Shown in pieces: positions 51,594 through 59,715 of a DNA stretch of 64,000 bases. The notes below the pieces were generated by a model that did no database searches, was not told the origin of the DNA, and saw only the letters and a program-made list of their open reading frames with translations. The DNA comes from Marivita sp965656765 (GTDB taxonomy: Bacteria; Pseudomonadota; Alphaproteobacteria; Rhodobacterales; Rhodobacteraceae): assembly GCF_965656765.1 (NCBI RefSeq), contig NZ_CBFHLV010000001.1:62001-126000 (forward strand). Direction: 5' to 3'. Within the stretch, counting starts at the first letter, position 1; every line of letters begins with the position of its first letter. A program made the position numbers and the translations under genes.

Positions 51594-53398
51594 CAGAACG
51601 TTCTCTCTTTCGGCTTGATCTTCTCAAGCGAAATCCCACCATCCGCTTCGGTCGACAGCGGGTCTTTTACCACCGGACGGTAGGTCAGATCGGTCTTGTT
51701 CCCGTCGATCCGTGCGATGGTGTGCACACGCCAGTTTTCGTCATCGCGGGTGGTGAAATCCTCGTGCGCATGAGCACCACGGCTTTCCTTGCGTGCTTCG
51801 GCCCCGGCAATCGTCGCCAGCGCGTTGGGCATCAGGTTGGTCAGCTCAAGCGTTTCCATCAGGTCCGAGTTCCAGACAAGGCTGCGGTCGGTGACTTGAA
51901 TATCATCCATCTTACCCGCAATCGCGACCATCTTGTCGAAACCTTCCTTCATGGTCTTCGACGTGCGGAATACGGCAGCATCAGCCTGCATCGTCTTCTG
52001 CATCTCAAGCCGCAATTCAGCGGTCGGGACAGTTCCCGTCGCATTGCGCAGTCCGTCAAAACGGTCAAACGCCTTGTCCACAGACACCGCATTCGTGGCC
52101 GGCACTGCACTGTCCGGATCAACAACCTTGCCGGCACGGATCGCAGCGGCACGACCAAACACGACAAGGTCAATCAGCGAATTCGATCCAAGACGGTTCG
52201 CACCATGCACCGACGCGCAGCCCGCCTCGCCCACAGCCATCAGGCCGGGTACAACCGCATTCGGATCTTTTGCGGTCGGGTTCAGCACCTCACCCCAATA
52301 GTTGGTCGGGATACCACCCATGTTATAGTGTACGGTCGGCAGAACCGGGATCGGTTCCTTGGTCACGTCAACACCGGCAAAGATCTTGGCACTTTCCGAT
52401 ATACCCGGCAGGCGTTCGGCCAAAGCCTCTTTCGGCAAGTGCGACAAGTTTAGGTGGATGTGATCACCCTCTTCACCGACACCACGACCTTCGCGAATTT
52501 CCATGGTCATCGACCGCGATACGTAATCGCGCGGTGCAAGGTCTTTGTAATTCGGCGCATAGCGCTCCATGAACCGCTCGCCTTCGGAGTTGGTCAGATA
52601 TCCACCTTCCCCACGCGCGCCTTCGGTGATCAGACACCCCGATCCGTAAATGCCGGTCGGGTGGAATTGCACGAATTCCATATCCTGAAGCGGCAGGCCA
52701 GCACGGGCAACCATGCCACCACCGTCGCCGGTGCAGGTATGCGCAGATGTCGCGCTGAAATACGCACGGCCATAGCCTCCGGTCGCCAGCACAACCATCT
52801 TCGCGTTGAACACGTGCATCGTGCCATCGTCTAGCTTCCAGCAAACAACGCCAGTACAGGCGCCGTCGTCAGACATGATCAGATCGACCGCGAAGTATTC
52901 GATGTAGAATTCCGCGTTGTTTTTGAGCGACTGACCATAAAGCGTGTGTAGGATCGCGTGACCGGTCCGGTCGGCTGCGGCACAGGTGCGCTGCACAGGC
53001 GGGCCCTCGCCAAATTCGGTTGTATGGCCACCGAACGGACGCTGGTAAATCTTGCCTTCCTCGGTGCGCGAGAACGGCACGCCGTAGTGCTCAAGTTCGT
53101 ACACCGCTTTGGGCGCCTCACGGGCAAGGTATTCCATCGCGTCGGTATCACCCAACCAGTCCGAACCCTTTACCGTGTCATACATGTGCCACTGCCAGTG
53201 GTCCGGGCCCATGTTGGACAGCGATGCAGCGATACCGCCCTGCGCCGCAACCGTATGCGACCGTGTCGGGAACACCTTGGTCACGCACGCGGTGCGCAAG
53301 CCCTGTTCGGCCATGCCGAGTGTGGCGCGCAAGCCTGCGCCGCCCGCACCGACGACCACGACGTCATATTCATGCGTCTCGTATTCGTAAGCAGCCAT
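51593..53398 (-). CDS. sdhA: Succinate dehydrogenase flavoprotein subunit
   Basis: This 601-residue subunit has the FAD motif VVVGAGGAGLRA, the covalent-flavin histidine in SHTVAAQGG, the HTCTGDGGGMV segment, HYNMGGIPTN, and the catalytic arginine region HGANRLGSNSL. It oxidises succinate to fumarate. GGAGC precedes the ATG. It follows sdhD after 21 bases. Length and motifs are standard for SdhA. Confidence 0.97.
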   Translation of the reverse strand: MAAYEYETHEYDVVVVGAGGAGLRATLGMAEQGLRTACVTKVFPTRSHTVAAQGGIAASLSNMGPDHWQWHMYDTVKGSDWLGDTDAMEYLAREAPKAVYELEHYGVPFSRTEEGKIYQRPFGGHTTEFGEGPPVQRTCAAADRTGHAILHTLYGQSLKNNAEFYIEYFAVDLIMSDDGACTGVVCWKLDDGTMHVFNAKMVVLATGGYGRAYFSATSAHTCTGDGGGMVARAGLPLQDMEFVQFHPTGIYGSGCLITEGARGEGGYLTNSEGERFMERYAPNYKDLAPRDYVSRSMTMEIREGRGVGEEGDHIHLNLSHLPKEALAERLPGISESAKIFAGVDVTKEPIPVLPTVHYNMGGIPTNYWGEVLNPTAKDPNAVVPGLMAVGEAGCASVHGANRLGSNSLIDLVVFGRAAAIRAGKVVDPDSAVPATNAVSVDKAFDRFDGLRNATGTVPTAELRLEMQKTMQADAAVFRTSKTMKEGFDKMVAIAGKMDDIQVTDRSLVWNSDLMETLELTNLMPNALATIAGAEARKESRGAHAHEDFTTRDDENWRVHTIARIDGNKTDLTYRPVVKDPLSTEADGGISLEKIKPKERTF

Positions 53399-53419
53399 AG
53401 TCTGTTTAGCTCCGATATC

Positions 53420-53791
53420 TCAAAGGGCCATTTTGGCGATTGCAAAAACGCCAACGGCGGCCGCGCCGTAGCTGATGCAGGTCATTCCAAGGATCAGGAT
53501 CTTCTCCCATACGCCGTGCACGTAGTCTTCGATCAGCGTCTGGAAACCGTCATTGAAGTGTTTGAACCCCACGATCAGGGTCAACGCAGCGATGATCGCC
53601 GGGAAGGGGCGGGCGTAGTACGCCTGCACCTCTTCGAACGACGATCCAAGGATGCCTCCGAAGGTGAACACGAAGAACGGGATCAGGATCAAAAGCGCGA
53701 CCGACGATTTTTTCATCGACCAGAAATGCTCGGTCCCGGATTTTGCTGCGCCCATGCCCATGGCGCGTTTACGGTCAGTCAAAAAAGCCAT
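53420..53791 (-). CDS. sdhD: Succinate dehydrogenase membrane anchor subunit
   Basis: This 123-residue protein has three membrane segments and the conserved KHFNDGFQTLIEDYVH segment, whose histidine probably ligates haem b in the SdhD anchor. ATG 53791 lies 10 bases after the sdhC stop; a TTG overlapping sdhC is a less likely start. With SdhC it anchors SdhAB and forms the quinone site. Confidence 0.93.
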   Translation of the reverse strand: MAFLTDRKRAMGMGAAKSGTEHFWSMKKSSVALLILIPFFVFTFGGILGSSFEEVQAYYARPFPAIIAALTLIVGFKHFNDGFQTLIEDYVHGVWEKILILGMTCISYGAAAVGVFAIAKMAL

Positions 53792-53801
53792 GTTGCGCGC
53801 C

Positions 53802-54188
53802 TCACCAAAGTACAATGACAGAGAAGACAGTCAGGACACCAGAACCGATCACAACCGCCCAGCCCAACATCTCGGCCCTGTCGATCTCAAGCATCTTGGC
53901 ATTGTCCCAGATCAGGTGCCGGATACCCGCCAGCGTGTGATACCACAGTGCCCAAAGCGACATGAACATAACCAGATCACCGAACCAGCTTGTGACAAAC
54001 CCGTTGGCAAAGGCGAAATAGTCCGGCCCGGACGATGCGGCGAGCAGCCACCAAACAATCATCAGCGACGCAACAATCAGGGCATTGCCTGTAATGCGCG
54101 TCAAGATCGACGTGATCGATGTAAGCTGGGGGCGATAAACTTGCAGGTGTGGTGACAGCGGGCGATTGCCCCGATTGACGTCAGCCAT
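53802..54188 (-). CDS. sdhC: Succinate dehydrogenase cytochrome b556 subunit
   Basis: This 128-residue protein starts with the SdhC signature RPLSPHLQVYRPQLTSI, followed by SILTRITGNAL with the conserved quinone-site Ser/Arg region, and HTLAGIRHLIWD with the haem-ligand histidine. It has three membrane segments. It is the first gene of sdhCDA-lipoprotein-sdhB, with AAAGGA before the ATG. About 115 bases upstream lies a twin TGTGATCACA operator also found before sucC. Confidence 0.95.
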   Translation of the reverse strand: MADVNRGNRPLSPHLQVYRPQLTSITSILTRITGNALIVASLMIVWWLLAASSGPDYFAFANGFVTSWFGDLVMFMSLWALWYHTLAGIRHLIWDNAKMLEIDRAEMLGWAVVIGSGVLTVFSVIVLW

Positions 54189-54302
54189 GGTCTGAGTCCT
54201 TTCCGGTTCCTGACCACCGTTTTATTGCTTTTCAAAGCTGTGTCACGCCGACCAAAGGCTTAAAGGCGCGGTTTTTTGGCGCAACCAGCAAGAATTATCA
54301 CT

Positions 54303-54339
54303 ATATGTGATCACACGTATAAAAACTGTGATCACATAT
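54303..54339. promoter_or_regulatory. Twin TGTGATCACA operator upstream of sdhC
   Basis: ATATGTGATCACA at 54303-54315 and its exact inverse TGTGATCACATAT at 54327-54339 flank an 11-nt spacer beginning CG and ending C. Each half contains the perfect 10-bp palindrome TGTGATCACA, with centres 21 bp apart (two helical turns). The nearer edge is 114 bases from the sdhC start. The same arrangement stands before sucC at 62834-62870. Confidence 0.85.
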
Positions 54340-54421
54340 TGGAACCCACCCTAAGATCCGTGATTCCAAAGTGATTTCTCAACTCTTTTGCGCAAGGGTC
54401 ACGCCACGGCCGCCACCAAGA

Positions 54422-55144
54422 CTACCCATCCAACGCGCGATAAAGCTGGCGAAGATGGTTTTCGAACTCTTCACACATCGTGACCGATTGATCAGACGGA
54501 TCATAAAACGCGTTCGCTTCGCCACACTCCCCGGTGATCACCGCGACCACACTGGGAAACCCAAAATCTGCATTCAACGCTTCAACTTCAGCCCCGATGA
54601 TCTGAGCCGTAAACGAACCTTCGACTTGCGCCGAGAATTGCATGGGCTCCATGCCTTCGACCAATTCATCGAACACTGCGCCCCAGCTGTCCGCTGCAAG
54701 CGCGTATTCCTCGACGCAATAATCAGCACGCTCCTCGGGCAATTCCATATCCTCGGCAAAGTCATCCCGCGTGTCGGGATCGCCACCGTAGAATATGCAA
54801 ACCGTATTATAAAACCGCTGCTCATCCGGCCCGTGCACGTCCCAATAGGGCACCGGGTCATCCGCATTTGCCACCGCCTCAGCCCAGAACCCGTTGGCCA
54901 CATCATACGCCATATCCAGCGCCGATTCCGGCTCGAACAGATGATCTATCAACAAGATAGATGCGACATCCGCCGCGTCCTCTTCCTGCCCGAACACTGG
55001 CATCTGCATCACGTCGATCAGAGCATGACCCAGTTCATGGTAAAAAATACCAAGGATATTCGCCTCGACAAACGCGTCCTCGGCGTCGTCTGCCAATACT
55101 GGACCCGCCGCAATCGCGACGGCAGCGCTCAGAACCCGATAATC
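54422..55144 (-). CDS. DUF4344 putative zinc metallopeptidase, secreted
   Basis: This 240-residue protein has a signal peptide (about 1-19, ending GPVLA) and a HELGH zinc motif in IFYHELGHALIDV near residue 40, followed by GQEEDAADVAS. This is the DUF4344 pattern: a putative metallopeptidase with HExxH and a downstream Glu/Asp cluster. Four cysteines in the second half (in CIFYGG, YCVEEY, GECGEA and MCEEF) may form disulfides. ATG 55144 overlaps the upstream membrane protein gene by 16 bases. Substrate unknown. Confidence 0.8.
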   Translation of the reverse strand, partial: DYRVLSAAVAIAAGPVLADDAEDAFVEANILGIFYHELGHALIDVMQMPVFGQEEDAADVASILLIDHLFEPESALDMAYDVANGFWAEAVANADDPVPYWDVHGPDEQRFYNTVCIFYGGDPDTRDDFAEDMELPEERADYCVEEYALAADSWGAVFDELVEGMEPMQFSAQVEGSFTAQIIGAEVEALNADFGFPSVVAVITGECGEANAFYDPSDQSVTMCEEFENHLRQLYRALDG

Positions 55145-55539
55145 CATGCCAAAAACCCAAGAATGACGGCACTCAAGAGCACCAGTACAAGGCGCCAAGG
55201 CGTTTTGATCTTGGTTTCCTGCTCAACCCGACGCGGCACAATGATGCTTGGTATCGCCACCACACATGTCGCCACCAATATGACGCCGTGCGGCCATGCG
55301 GCCCCACTCGCCGCTGCACCCCAGATCAAACCAAGAAGACAGATCGCAAACCCGGCGAGGCTGCCCGCCCAAACCCGGTATAGCGCTTCGATCACGCGCC
55401 GCGTTCCGTTCGACACGGTCCCATCGCGTTCAATAATGGCTGTATGATAGGCCAAAGGTGCGGCAGACAGGCCATATTTGGACGCGACAAGGAACAATCC
55501 CGCCACTGCAATCGAATAAAGGCCAAGGCTGATGATCAC
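55129..55539 (-). CDS. Hypothetical membrane protein coupled to the DUF4344 gene
   Basis: This 136-residue protein has four probable membrane segments (about 2-20, 57-75, 80-98, 116-134) and a charged loop VPRRVEQETKIKTP. I do not recognise a family. Its 3' end overlaps the start of the metallopeptidase gene by 16 bases, so the two are likely cotranslated. Confidence 0.6.
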   Translation of the reverse strand: MIISLGLYSIAVAGLFLVASKYGLSAAPLAYHTAIIERDGTVSNGTRRVIEALYRVWAGSLAGFAICLLGLIWGAAASGAAWPHGVILVATCVVAIPSIIVPRRVEQETKIKTPWRLVLVLLSAVILGFLAWIIGF

Positions 55540-55617
55540 CGCGTCTGTCCCCCAAGTTAAGGATCAGACTACAGCCAAACACATGCAATCCAAATCAAAA
55601 CTCAGGGGAATTCCGGC

Positions 55618-56649
55618 TCACAAAGGCATCAATGCCCAATAATCCAGGTCCAGCAAGACATGGCTCAGGTATTTCCCGTCTTCGCCTTTAAGCTCCGTCG
55701 ACCCTCCAGCCGACGTCGCCACCAGCCGCAACCGCACCGCGCCTACACCGGGTGCATCGGTCTCGGCCTTACCCAATACCTCTGACCATGCGCGTACTGT
55801 TGTGCCGCTGAAACACGGGTTCGCATGCGCCCCGCCATTCAGACCAACGATCATCTGTGCATTCGCCAAACCGTTGAACGACAACGCGCGCGCCATGCTG
55901 ATCACGTGCCCACCATAGATCAGGCGCTGTCCATCAGGCCGAAACGTGGCATCGAAATGTACTTTCGCAGTATTCTGCCACAGCCGCGTTGCCATCATGT
56001 GTTCGGCTTCTTCGATGGTCACACCGTCCACATGGTCAATCTTTTCACCGACGGCATAGTCGCCCCAGCGATGCGGCTCGCCCGCCAGTTCGAAATCGTA
56101 ATTCGTAAAGTTCAAACCACGCGGGATGGTCAGATCCTCAACCGCCAAAACCGACTTCAGGTCTGGTACCACGGTGTCTGGCGCCGCCGCATCCGCATCG
56201 CGCTTACGCACCATCACCCAGCGCACATACTCCATGACCAGCTCGTCATGCTGGTTCAAACCACGGGTTCGAACCCAGACGACACCTGTTTTGCCGTTAG
56301 AGTTCTGCTTGAGCCCGATCACTTCGGATTCCGACCGCAGCGTGTCACCCGCATAGACCGGGGTCAGCCAGCGGCCCTCTGCATATCCAAGGTTCGCCAC
56401 CGCATTCAGCGACACATCGGGTACCGTCTTGCCGAACACCACGTGGAACGCGGCAAGATCGTCAATCGGGGACGACGGCAAACCACAGTTCTGCGCAAAA
56501 AGGTCCGACGAATAAAGCGCATGCCGTGCCGGATACAGCGCGTGATACAGCGCTCGCTCTCCGCCCGAGACGGTGCGCGGCACCTCGTGGCGGATCACCT
56601 GCCCAACCGAATAATCTTCGAAGAAACGTCCTGCATTCGTCTTTGTCAT
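55618..56649 (-). CDS. mch: Mesaconyl-CoA hydratase
   Basis: This 343-residue protein is a duplicated MaoC/hot-dog hydratase, the size and order of mesaconyl-C1-CoA hydratase of the ethylmalonyl-CoA pathway. Recognisable parts are RFFEDYSVGQVIRHEVPRT, the first-half LYHALYPARHALYSSD and the second-half LWQNTAKVHFD with YGGHVISMARALSFN. It hydrates mesaconyl-CoA to beta-methylmalyl-CoA. ATG 56649 gives the family length; the longer frame would overlap the DUF1737 gene. It is the last gene of the mcl2-nnrU-DUF1737-mch operon. Confidence 0.92.
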   Translation of the reverse strand: MTKTNAGRFFEDYSVGQVIRHEVPRTVSGGERALYHALYPARHALYSSDLFAQNCGLPSSPIDDLAAFHVVFGKTVPDVSLNAVANLGYAEGRWLTPVYAGDTLRSESEVIGLKQNSNGKTGVVWVRTRGLNQHDELVMEYVRWVMVRKRDADAAAPDTVVPDLKSVLAVEDLTIPRGLNFTNYDFELAGEPHRWGDYAVGEKIDHVDGVTIEEAEHMMATRLWQNTAKVHFDATFRPDGQRLIYGGHVISMARALSFNGLANAQMIVGLNGGAHANPCFSGTTVRAWSEVLGKAETDAPGVGAVRLRLVATSAGGSTELKGEDGKYLSHVLLDLDYWALMPL

Positions 56650-56689
56650 GGATCCGCCCTTTGTTCCGGTCACGGGTCGGTCGAGTGTG

Positions 56690-56893
56690 TCACTGGTCGC
56701 CAAGTTTCATCTCCGGACTGTAAGGTGTGTCGATCTCTTTGGTCACGGCCTGCCCACAGCGCATCACGCCGTTTGCATGGTCAAACGCATATGTGGGGTC
56801 GCCGTAAAGCTCCCACCCTTTGCTCAGCGCCAACGAGACCTTGTGGCAAAAGGCCGATGTGTCGTCTTCTGTCAAAAGTCGATAGATTTTCAT
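56690..56893 (-). CDS. DUF1737 domain-containing small protein
   Basis: This 67-residue protein matches DUF1737: YRLLTEDDTSAFCHKVSLAL, GWELYGDPTYAFD and CGQAVTKE. Its function is unknown. It sits between nnrU and mch in an operon of ethylmalonyl-CoA pathway genes, 3 bases after the nnrU stop, with a GGGGTAAG ribosome binding site identical to that of nnrU. The operon position hints at a link to CoA-thioester metabolism but proves nothing. Confidence 0.85.
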   Translation of the reverse strand: MKIYRLLTEDDTSAFCHKVSLALSKGWELYGDPTYAFDHANGVMRCGQAVTKEIDTPYSPEMKLGDQ

Positions 56894-56896
56894 GAC

Positions 56897-57448
56897 TTAC
56901 CCCGGGAACGGCCAAACACCGAGGCCAGCGTGAATTGCGGTAATCGCGAGGTACATCACCACCGTGATCACCACGAGAACGACATCCTTCTTCGCCTCAC
57001 CCGGTTGTGGACGATCCCAAACCGGAACCGCCTTGTTGATTAGAATAACCTCGAGCACGGCCCAGGCCAGCATCCCACCAAACAGGATGATCGACGCCAG
57101 ATCGCCATTTACCAGCAGATGCGCGACCGCCCAGATCTTGACCGCTGTCAGCTGAGGATGCCGCATCTTGCCACGTAGACGGCCCGTGGTGGCGCTCATG
57201 CCAAAGACGAAAAGCGCAAGCACCATCAGCAGGTTATTGATATGCACCATGAAACTGGGCGGATACCAGACATTGATAAACTCGGCCCCGCGATAGCCCC
57301 AGATCATAAGGCCAAGGCTAACCAGCAGCAAAACGGCCACGACGCCTTTGCCCTTGTCACCCATTGCCTCACGCTGTTCTGGCGCGACGCGCTTAAAGAT
57401 GTGGGCTCCAACCCAAATCAGAAGTCCGAGAACTAGAAGACCCATCAT
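56897..57448 (-). CDS. NnrU family membrane protein
   Basis: This 183-residue protein has five or six membrane segments and the NnrU-type core KMRHPQLTAVKIWAVAHLLVNGD, with conserved His residues that suggest haem or a methyltransferase-like (NnrU/isoprenylcysteine) fold. NnrU was first met in denitrification clusters, but no nitrogen-oxide gene is nearby. Here it is embedded between mcl2 and DUF1737-mch with 3-base gaps. Confidence 0.85.
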   Translation of the reverse strand: MMGLLVLGLLIWVGAHIFKRVAPEQREAMGDKGKGVVAVLLLVSLGLMIWGYRGAEFINVWYPPSFMVHINNLLMVLALFVFGMSATTGRLRGKMRHPQLTAVKIWAVAHLLVNGDLASIILFGGMLAWAVLEVILINKAVPVWDRPQPGEAKKDVVLVVITVVMYLAITAIHAGLGVWPFPG

Positions 57449-57451
57449 GGC

Positions 57452-58309
57452 TTACCCCGCTTGAATGGTTTCGATTGCCTCTGCTTTTGCCAGTATTTCA
57501 CGCGCCGTGGCAACGTGAAGGTTCTCGACAATCTTGCCATCGACCACAGCAACGCCCTGACCCCCAGCCTCTGCCTCTTCAAATGCAGCAATCTGGCGGC
57601 GCGCAAGGTCGATCTCTTCCGGCGCGGGCGCAAATGCCGTATTGGCAATATCCACTTGCGCCGGATGGATCAAAGTCTTGCCGTCAAAGCCCATATCCCG
57701 CCCTTGAGTACATTCGGCTTTCAGCCCGTCATCATCTTTGAACGCGTTATAAACGCCATCGACGATCACCAGCCCCTCGGCCTTGGCCGCCAGCAGGCAG
57801 ATCGACAGCGACGACAGCAACGGCAAACGATCCGCGCGGAAACGGGTTTGCAATTCCTTGGCAAGGTCGTTGGTCCCCATGACCATCCCCGCCATCTTCG
57901 GATGCGCCGCAATCTCGGCGGCGTTCAGCATCCCGCGCGGCGTCTCCATCATTGCCCAGATCGGCAAATCGCCCGTAATTTCGGCCAAGCCATCAAGCTG
58001 AGCCGCAGAGTCGACCTTGGGCAGCAAAACCGCGTCGCAATCCATCTGCGCGACCGCCTCGGCATCCGCGCGGCCCCATTCGGTATCCAGACCATTGATC
58101 CGCACAATCCGCACCCGGGCACCATAGCCCCCAGTGCCCAGCGCCTCATTTAACGTCGCACGCGCTGCGGGCTTTTCGTCAACCGAAACCGCGTCTTCCA
58201 GATCAAAGATGATTGCATCAACTGGCAATCCACGCGCTTTTTCCAATGCCCGGTCTTTTGATCCCGGAATATATAGAACCGAGCGATAAGGGCGGTTGCG
58301 CATCTCCAT
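57452..58309 (-). CDS. mcl2: (3S)-malyl-CoA thioesterase
   Basis: This 285-residue CitE-like protein has RSVLYIPGSKDRALEKA, the Mg-binding IIFDLEDAV, LPIWAMMETPRGMLNA, MVMGTNDLAKEL and FDGKTLIHPAQV. Its length and pattern match Rhodobacter Mcl2, which hydrolyses (3S)-malyl-CoA to malate and CoA, rather than the about 318-residue lyase Mcl1. ATG 58309 follows CAGGAG with 6-base spacing; the open frame before it is a shadow. It is the first gene of the operon leading to mch. Confidence 0.9.
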   Translation of the reverse strand: MEMRNRPYRSVLYIPGSKDRALEKARGLPVDAIIFDLEDAVSVDEKPAARATLNEALGTGGYGARVRIVRINGLDTEWGRADAEAVAQMDCDAVLLPKVDSAAQLDGLAEITGDLPIWAMMETPRGMLNAAEIAAHPKMAGMVMGTNDLAKELQTRFRADRLPLLSSLSICLLAAKAEGLVIVDGVYNAFKDDDGLKAECTQGRDMGFDGKTLIHPAQVDIANTAFAPAPEEIDLARRQIAAFEEAEAGGQGVAVVDGKIVENLHVATAREILAKAEAIETIQAG

Positions 58310-58364
58310 GACGGTCTCCTGAGCGAGTCTTGAGTAATAATGTTGCGCCAGAGAGCTACATTCT

Positions 58365-58381
58365 TTTGCAAAAACTGCAAG
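58365..58381. promoter_or_regulatory. TTTGCAA-type half-site pair upstream of mcl2
   Basis: TTTGCAA-AAA-CTGCAAG lies 56 bases before the mcl2 start. It resembles the TTTGCAA-N4-TTGCAAA site bound by PccR, a short-chain acyl-CoA-sensing regulator of Rhodobacter sphaeroides, but the spacing is one base shorter and the second half is imperfect. Confidence 0.4.
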
Positions 58382-58501
58382 AGCCGATCTGCCGCACCGC
58401 AGAAAAAAGTGCTGCACCCGCACTCCGCACGCTGCATTAACCAAATCTATGGCCCCGCGCCGGACGCTTTGCTCATCACAAAGCCGAAAATGGGGAAGGC
58501 A

Positions 58502-58816
58502 ATGAAACAGAATTTCTGGAAGATGACGGCACTGGCCATTGGCGCATTGATGGCGTCCTCGACATTCACACAAGCACAGCAGAACTGCGCGACCCGCGAT
58601 CTGGTGATCGAACGTCTGGCCAGCGCCTTTGGCGAAACGCGCCAGACCATAGGTCTTGGGCAAAACGACACGATGGTCGAAGTGTTTGCGTCCACTGATA
58701 CAGGCACGTGGACCATCACAGTGACCAATGCCGCCGGTGTCACATGCCTCGTCGCCAGCGGTCAGGCCTTCGAGGTGTTAGCCGAAACCCTCCCCACACC
58801 AACCGAGGACGCTTAA
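58502..58816 (+). CDS. Hypothetical small secreted protein
   Basis: This 104-residue protein has a signal peptide (about 1-24, ending TQAQQ) and a mature region of about 80 residues. The mature region has two cysteines (NCATRD and VTCLVA) and a central VFASTDTGTWTITVTNAAG. From memory such small secreted proteins occur in Rhodobacteraceae, with no known role. ATG 58502 follows GGGGAAGG. It is divergent from mcl2 and overlaps the convergent TauE/SafE gene by 4 bases. Confidence 0.75.
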   Translation: MKQNFWKMTALAIGALMASSTFTQAQQNCATRDLVIERLASAFGETRQTIGLGQNDTMVEVFASTDTGTWTITVTNAAGVTCLVASGQAFEVLAETLPTPTEDA

Positions 58817-59568
58817 GTCAGCGCGTCCCAGATCAATTTGGCTCCGGTGATGCTCAAGAGCACATAGGTCAGGCCAAAAAACACCCGTTCGGGCACAATA
58901 TGATGCGCCCGAACGCCCAAATACGTTCCCAAAATTGCGAACGGCGCCAGCGCAAGATTAAGCGTGAGCGTTTCAAGCGTGAAAAAGCCCATCGCGGCGT
59001 AGATTCCCGCCTTCAGCACATTCATCAACCAAAATACGATGACGGTCGTCGCTTGAAAAGCGGTCTTGCTCAACTTTCGCCCCAGCAAGTAGACCGCCGC
59101 GACCGGGCCACCCGCATGGCTGACAAAGCTGGTGAACCCCAACGCCACACCAGCAGAGACTCCAGCAGTGGGCGACATCGGTCGTTCCCCGATCCGCACC
59201 CATCCTGCGGCCTGCACCAATTGCCAGATCACAAACGCGACCGAGATCCCGCCGATCAGAAACCGGATCGCGTCATCATCGGCCCAGCCAAAAAACAGCG
59301 CACCCAGAAATGTGCCGGGCACACCACCCCAAAGCAAAAGCCGCGTTTCGGGCCAACTCCACTTTTTCCAATAGGCCGGAAGGCTGACCATATCGATCAG
59401 CATAAGCAACGGCAGCATGATCCCCAGCGCAATCGCAGGTTCAACCACCAGCGCCAGAATCGACGCGCTCGCAAAGGCCGCGCCTGACCCGAACCCGCCC
59501 TTGGAGACCCCTGCAAACACCACTGCAGGCACACCAATTGCAAAAACTGTCCAGCTCAGAACGTCCAT
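58813..59568 (-). CDS. Sulfite exporter TauE/SafE family membrane protein
   Basis: This 251-residue protein has eight membrane segments and the TauE/SafE repeats: GVSKGGFGSGAAF in the first half and GFTSFVSHAGGPVAAVYLL in the second. Members move organosulfur anions such as sulfite or sulfoacetate across the inner membrane. The substrate cannot be read from sequence, and no sulfonate gene is next to it. It stands between the small secreted protein and mdh on the opposite strand. Confidence 0.9.
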   Translation of the reverse strand: MDVLSWTVFAIGVPAVVFAGVSKGGFGSGAAFASASILALVVEPAIALGIMLPLLMLIDMVSLPAYWKKWSWPETRLLLWGGVPGTFLGALFFGWADDDAIRFLIGGISVAFVIWQLVQAAGWVRIGERPMSPTAGVSAGVALGFTSFVSHAGGPVAAVYLLGRKLSKTAFQATTVIVFWLMNVLKAGIYAAMGFFTLETLTLNLALAPFAILGTYLGVRAHHIVPERVFFGLTYVLLSITGAKLIWDALT

Positions 59569-59715
59569 TCCAAACCCACTTTCCTAGGGGATATCATTGG
59601 CATACCCTGCCCCGGCCCGTTCTACCAGCCGCCACATGCGTCCTCGCCGCACTTGCGAAATAGCACAAGTCGGACTAGCACAGCGCAAATTCAAAACGGA
59701 CCGGAGACAAAATCC

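Noticed and set aside
54303..54339. CRP/FNR-type binding site
   Set aside because: CRP sites are TGTGA-N6-TCACA and FNR sites TTGAT-N4-ATCAA. Here TGTGA and TCACA abut without a spacer and the unit is repeated at 21 bp, so another regulator is more likely.
57452..58663. 403-residue version of the malyl-CoA thioesterase
   Set aside because: The first 118 residues lack any CitE similarity, and a CAGGAG site with ATG at 58309 gives the exact family length.
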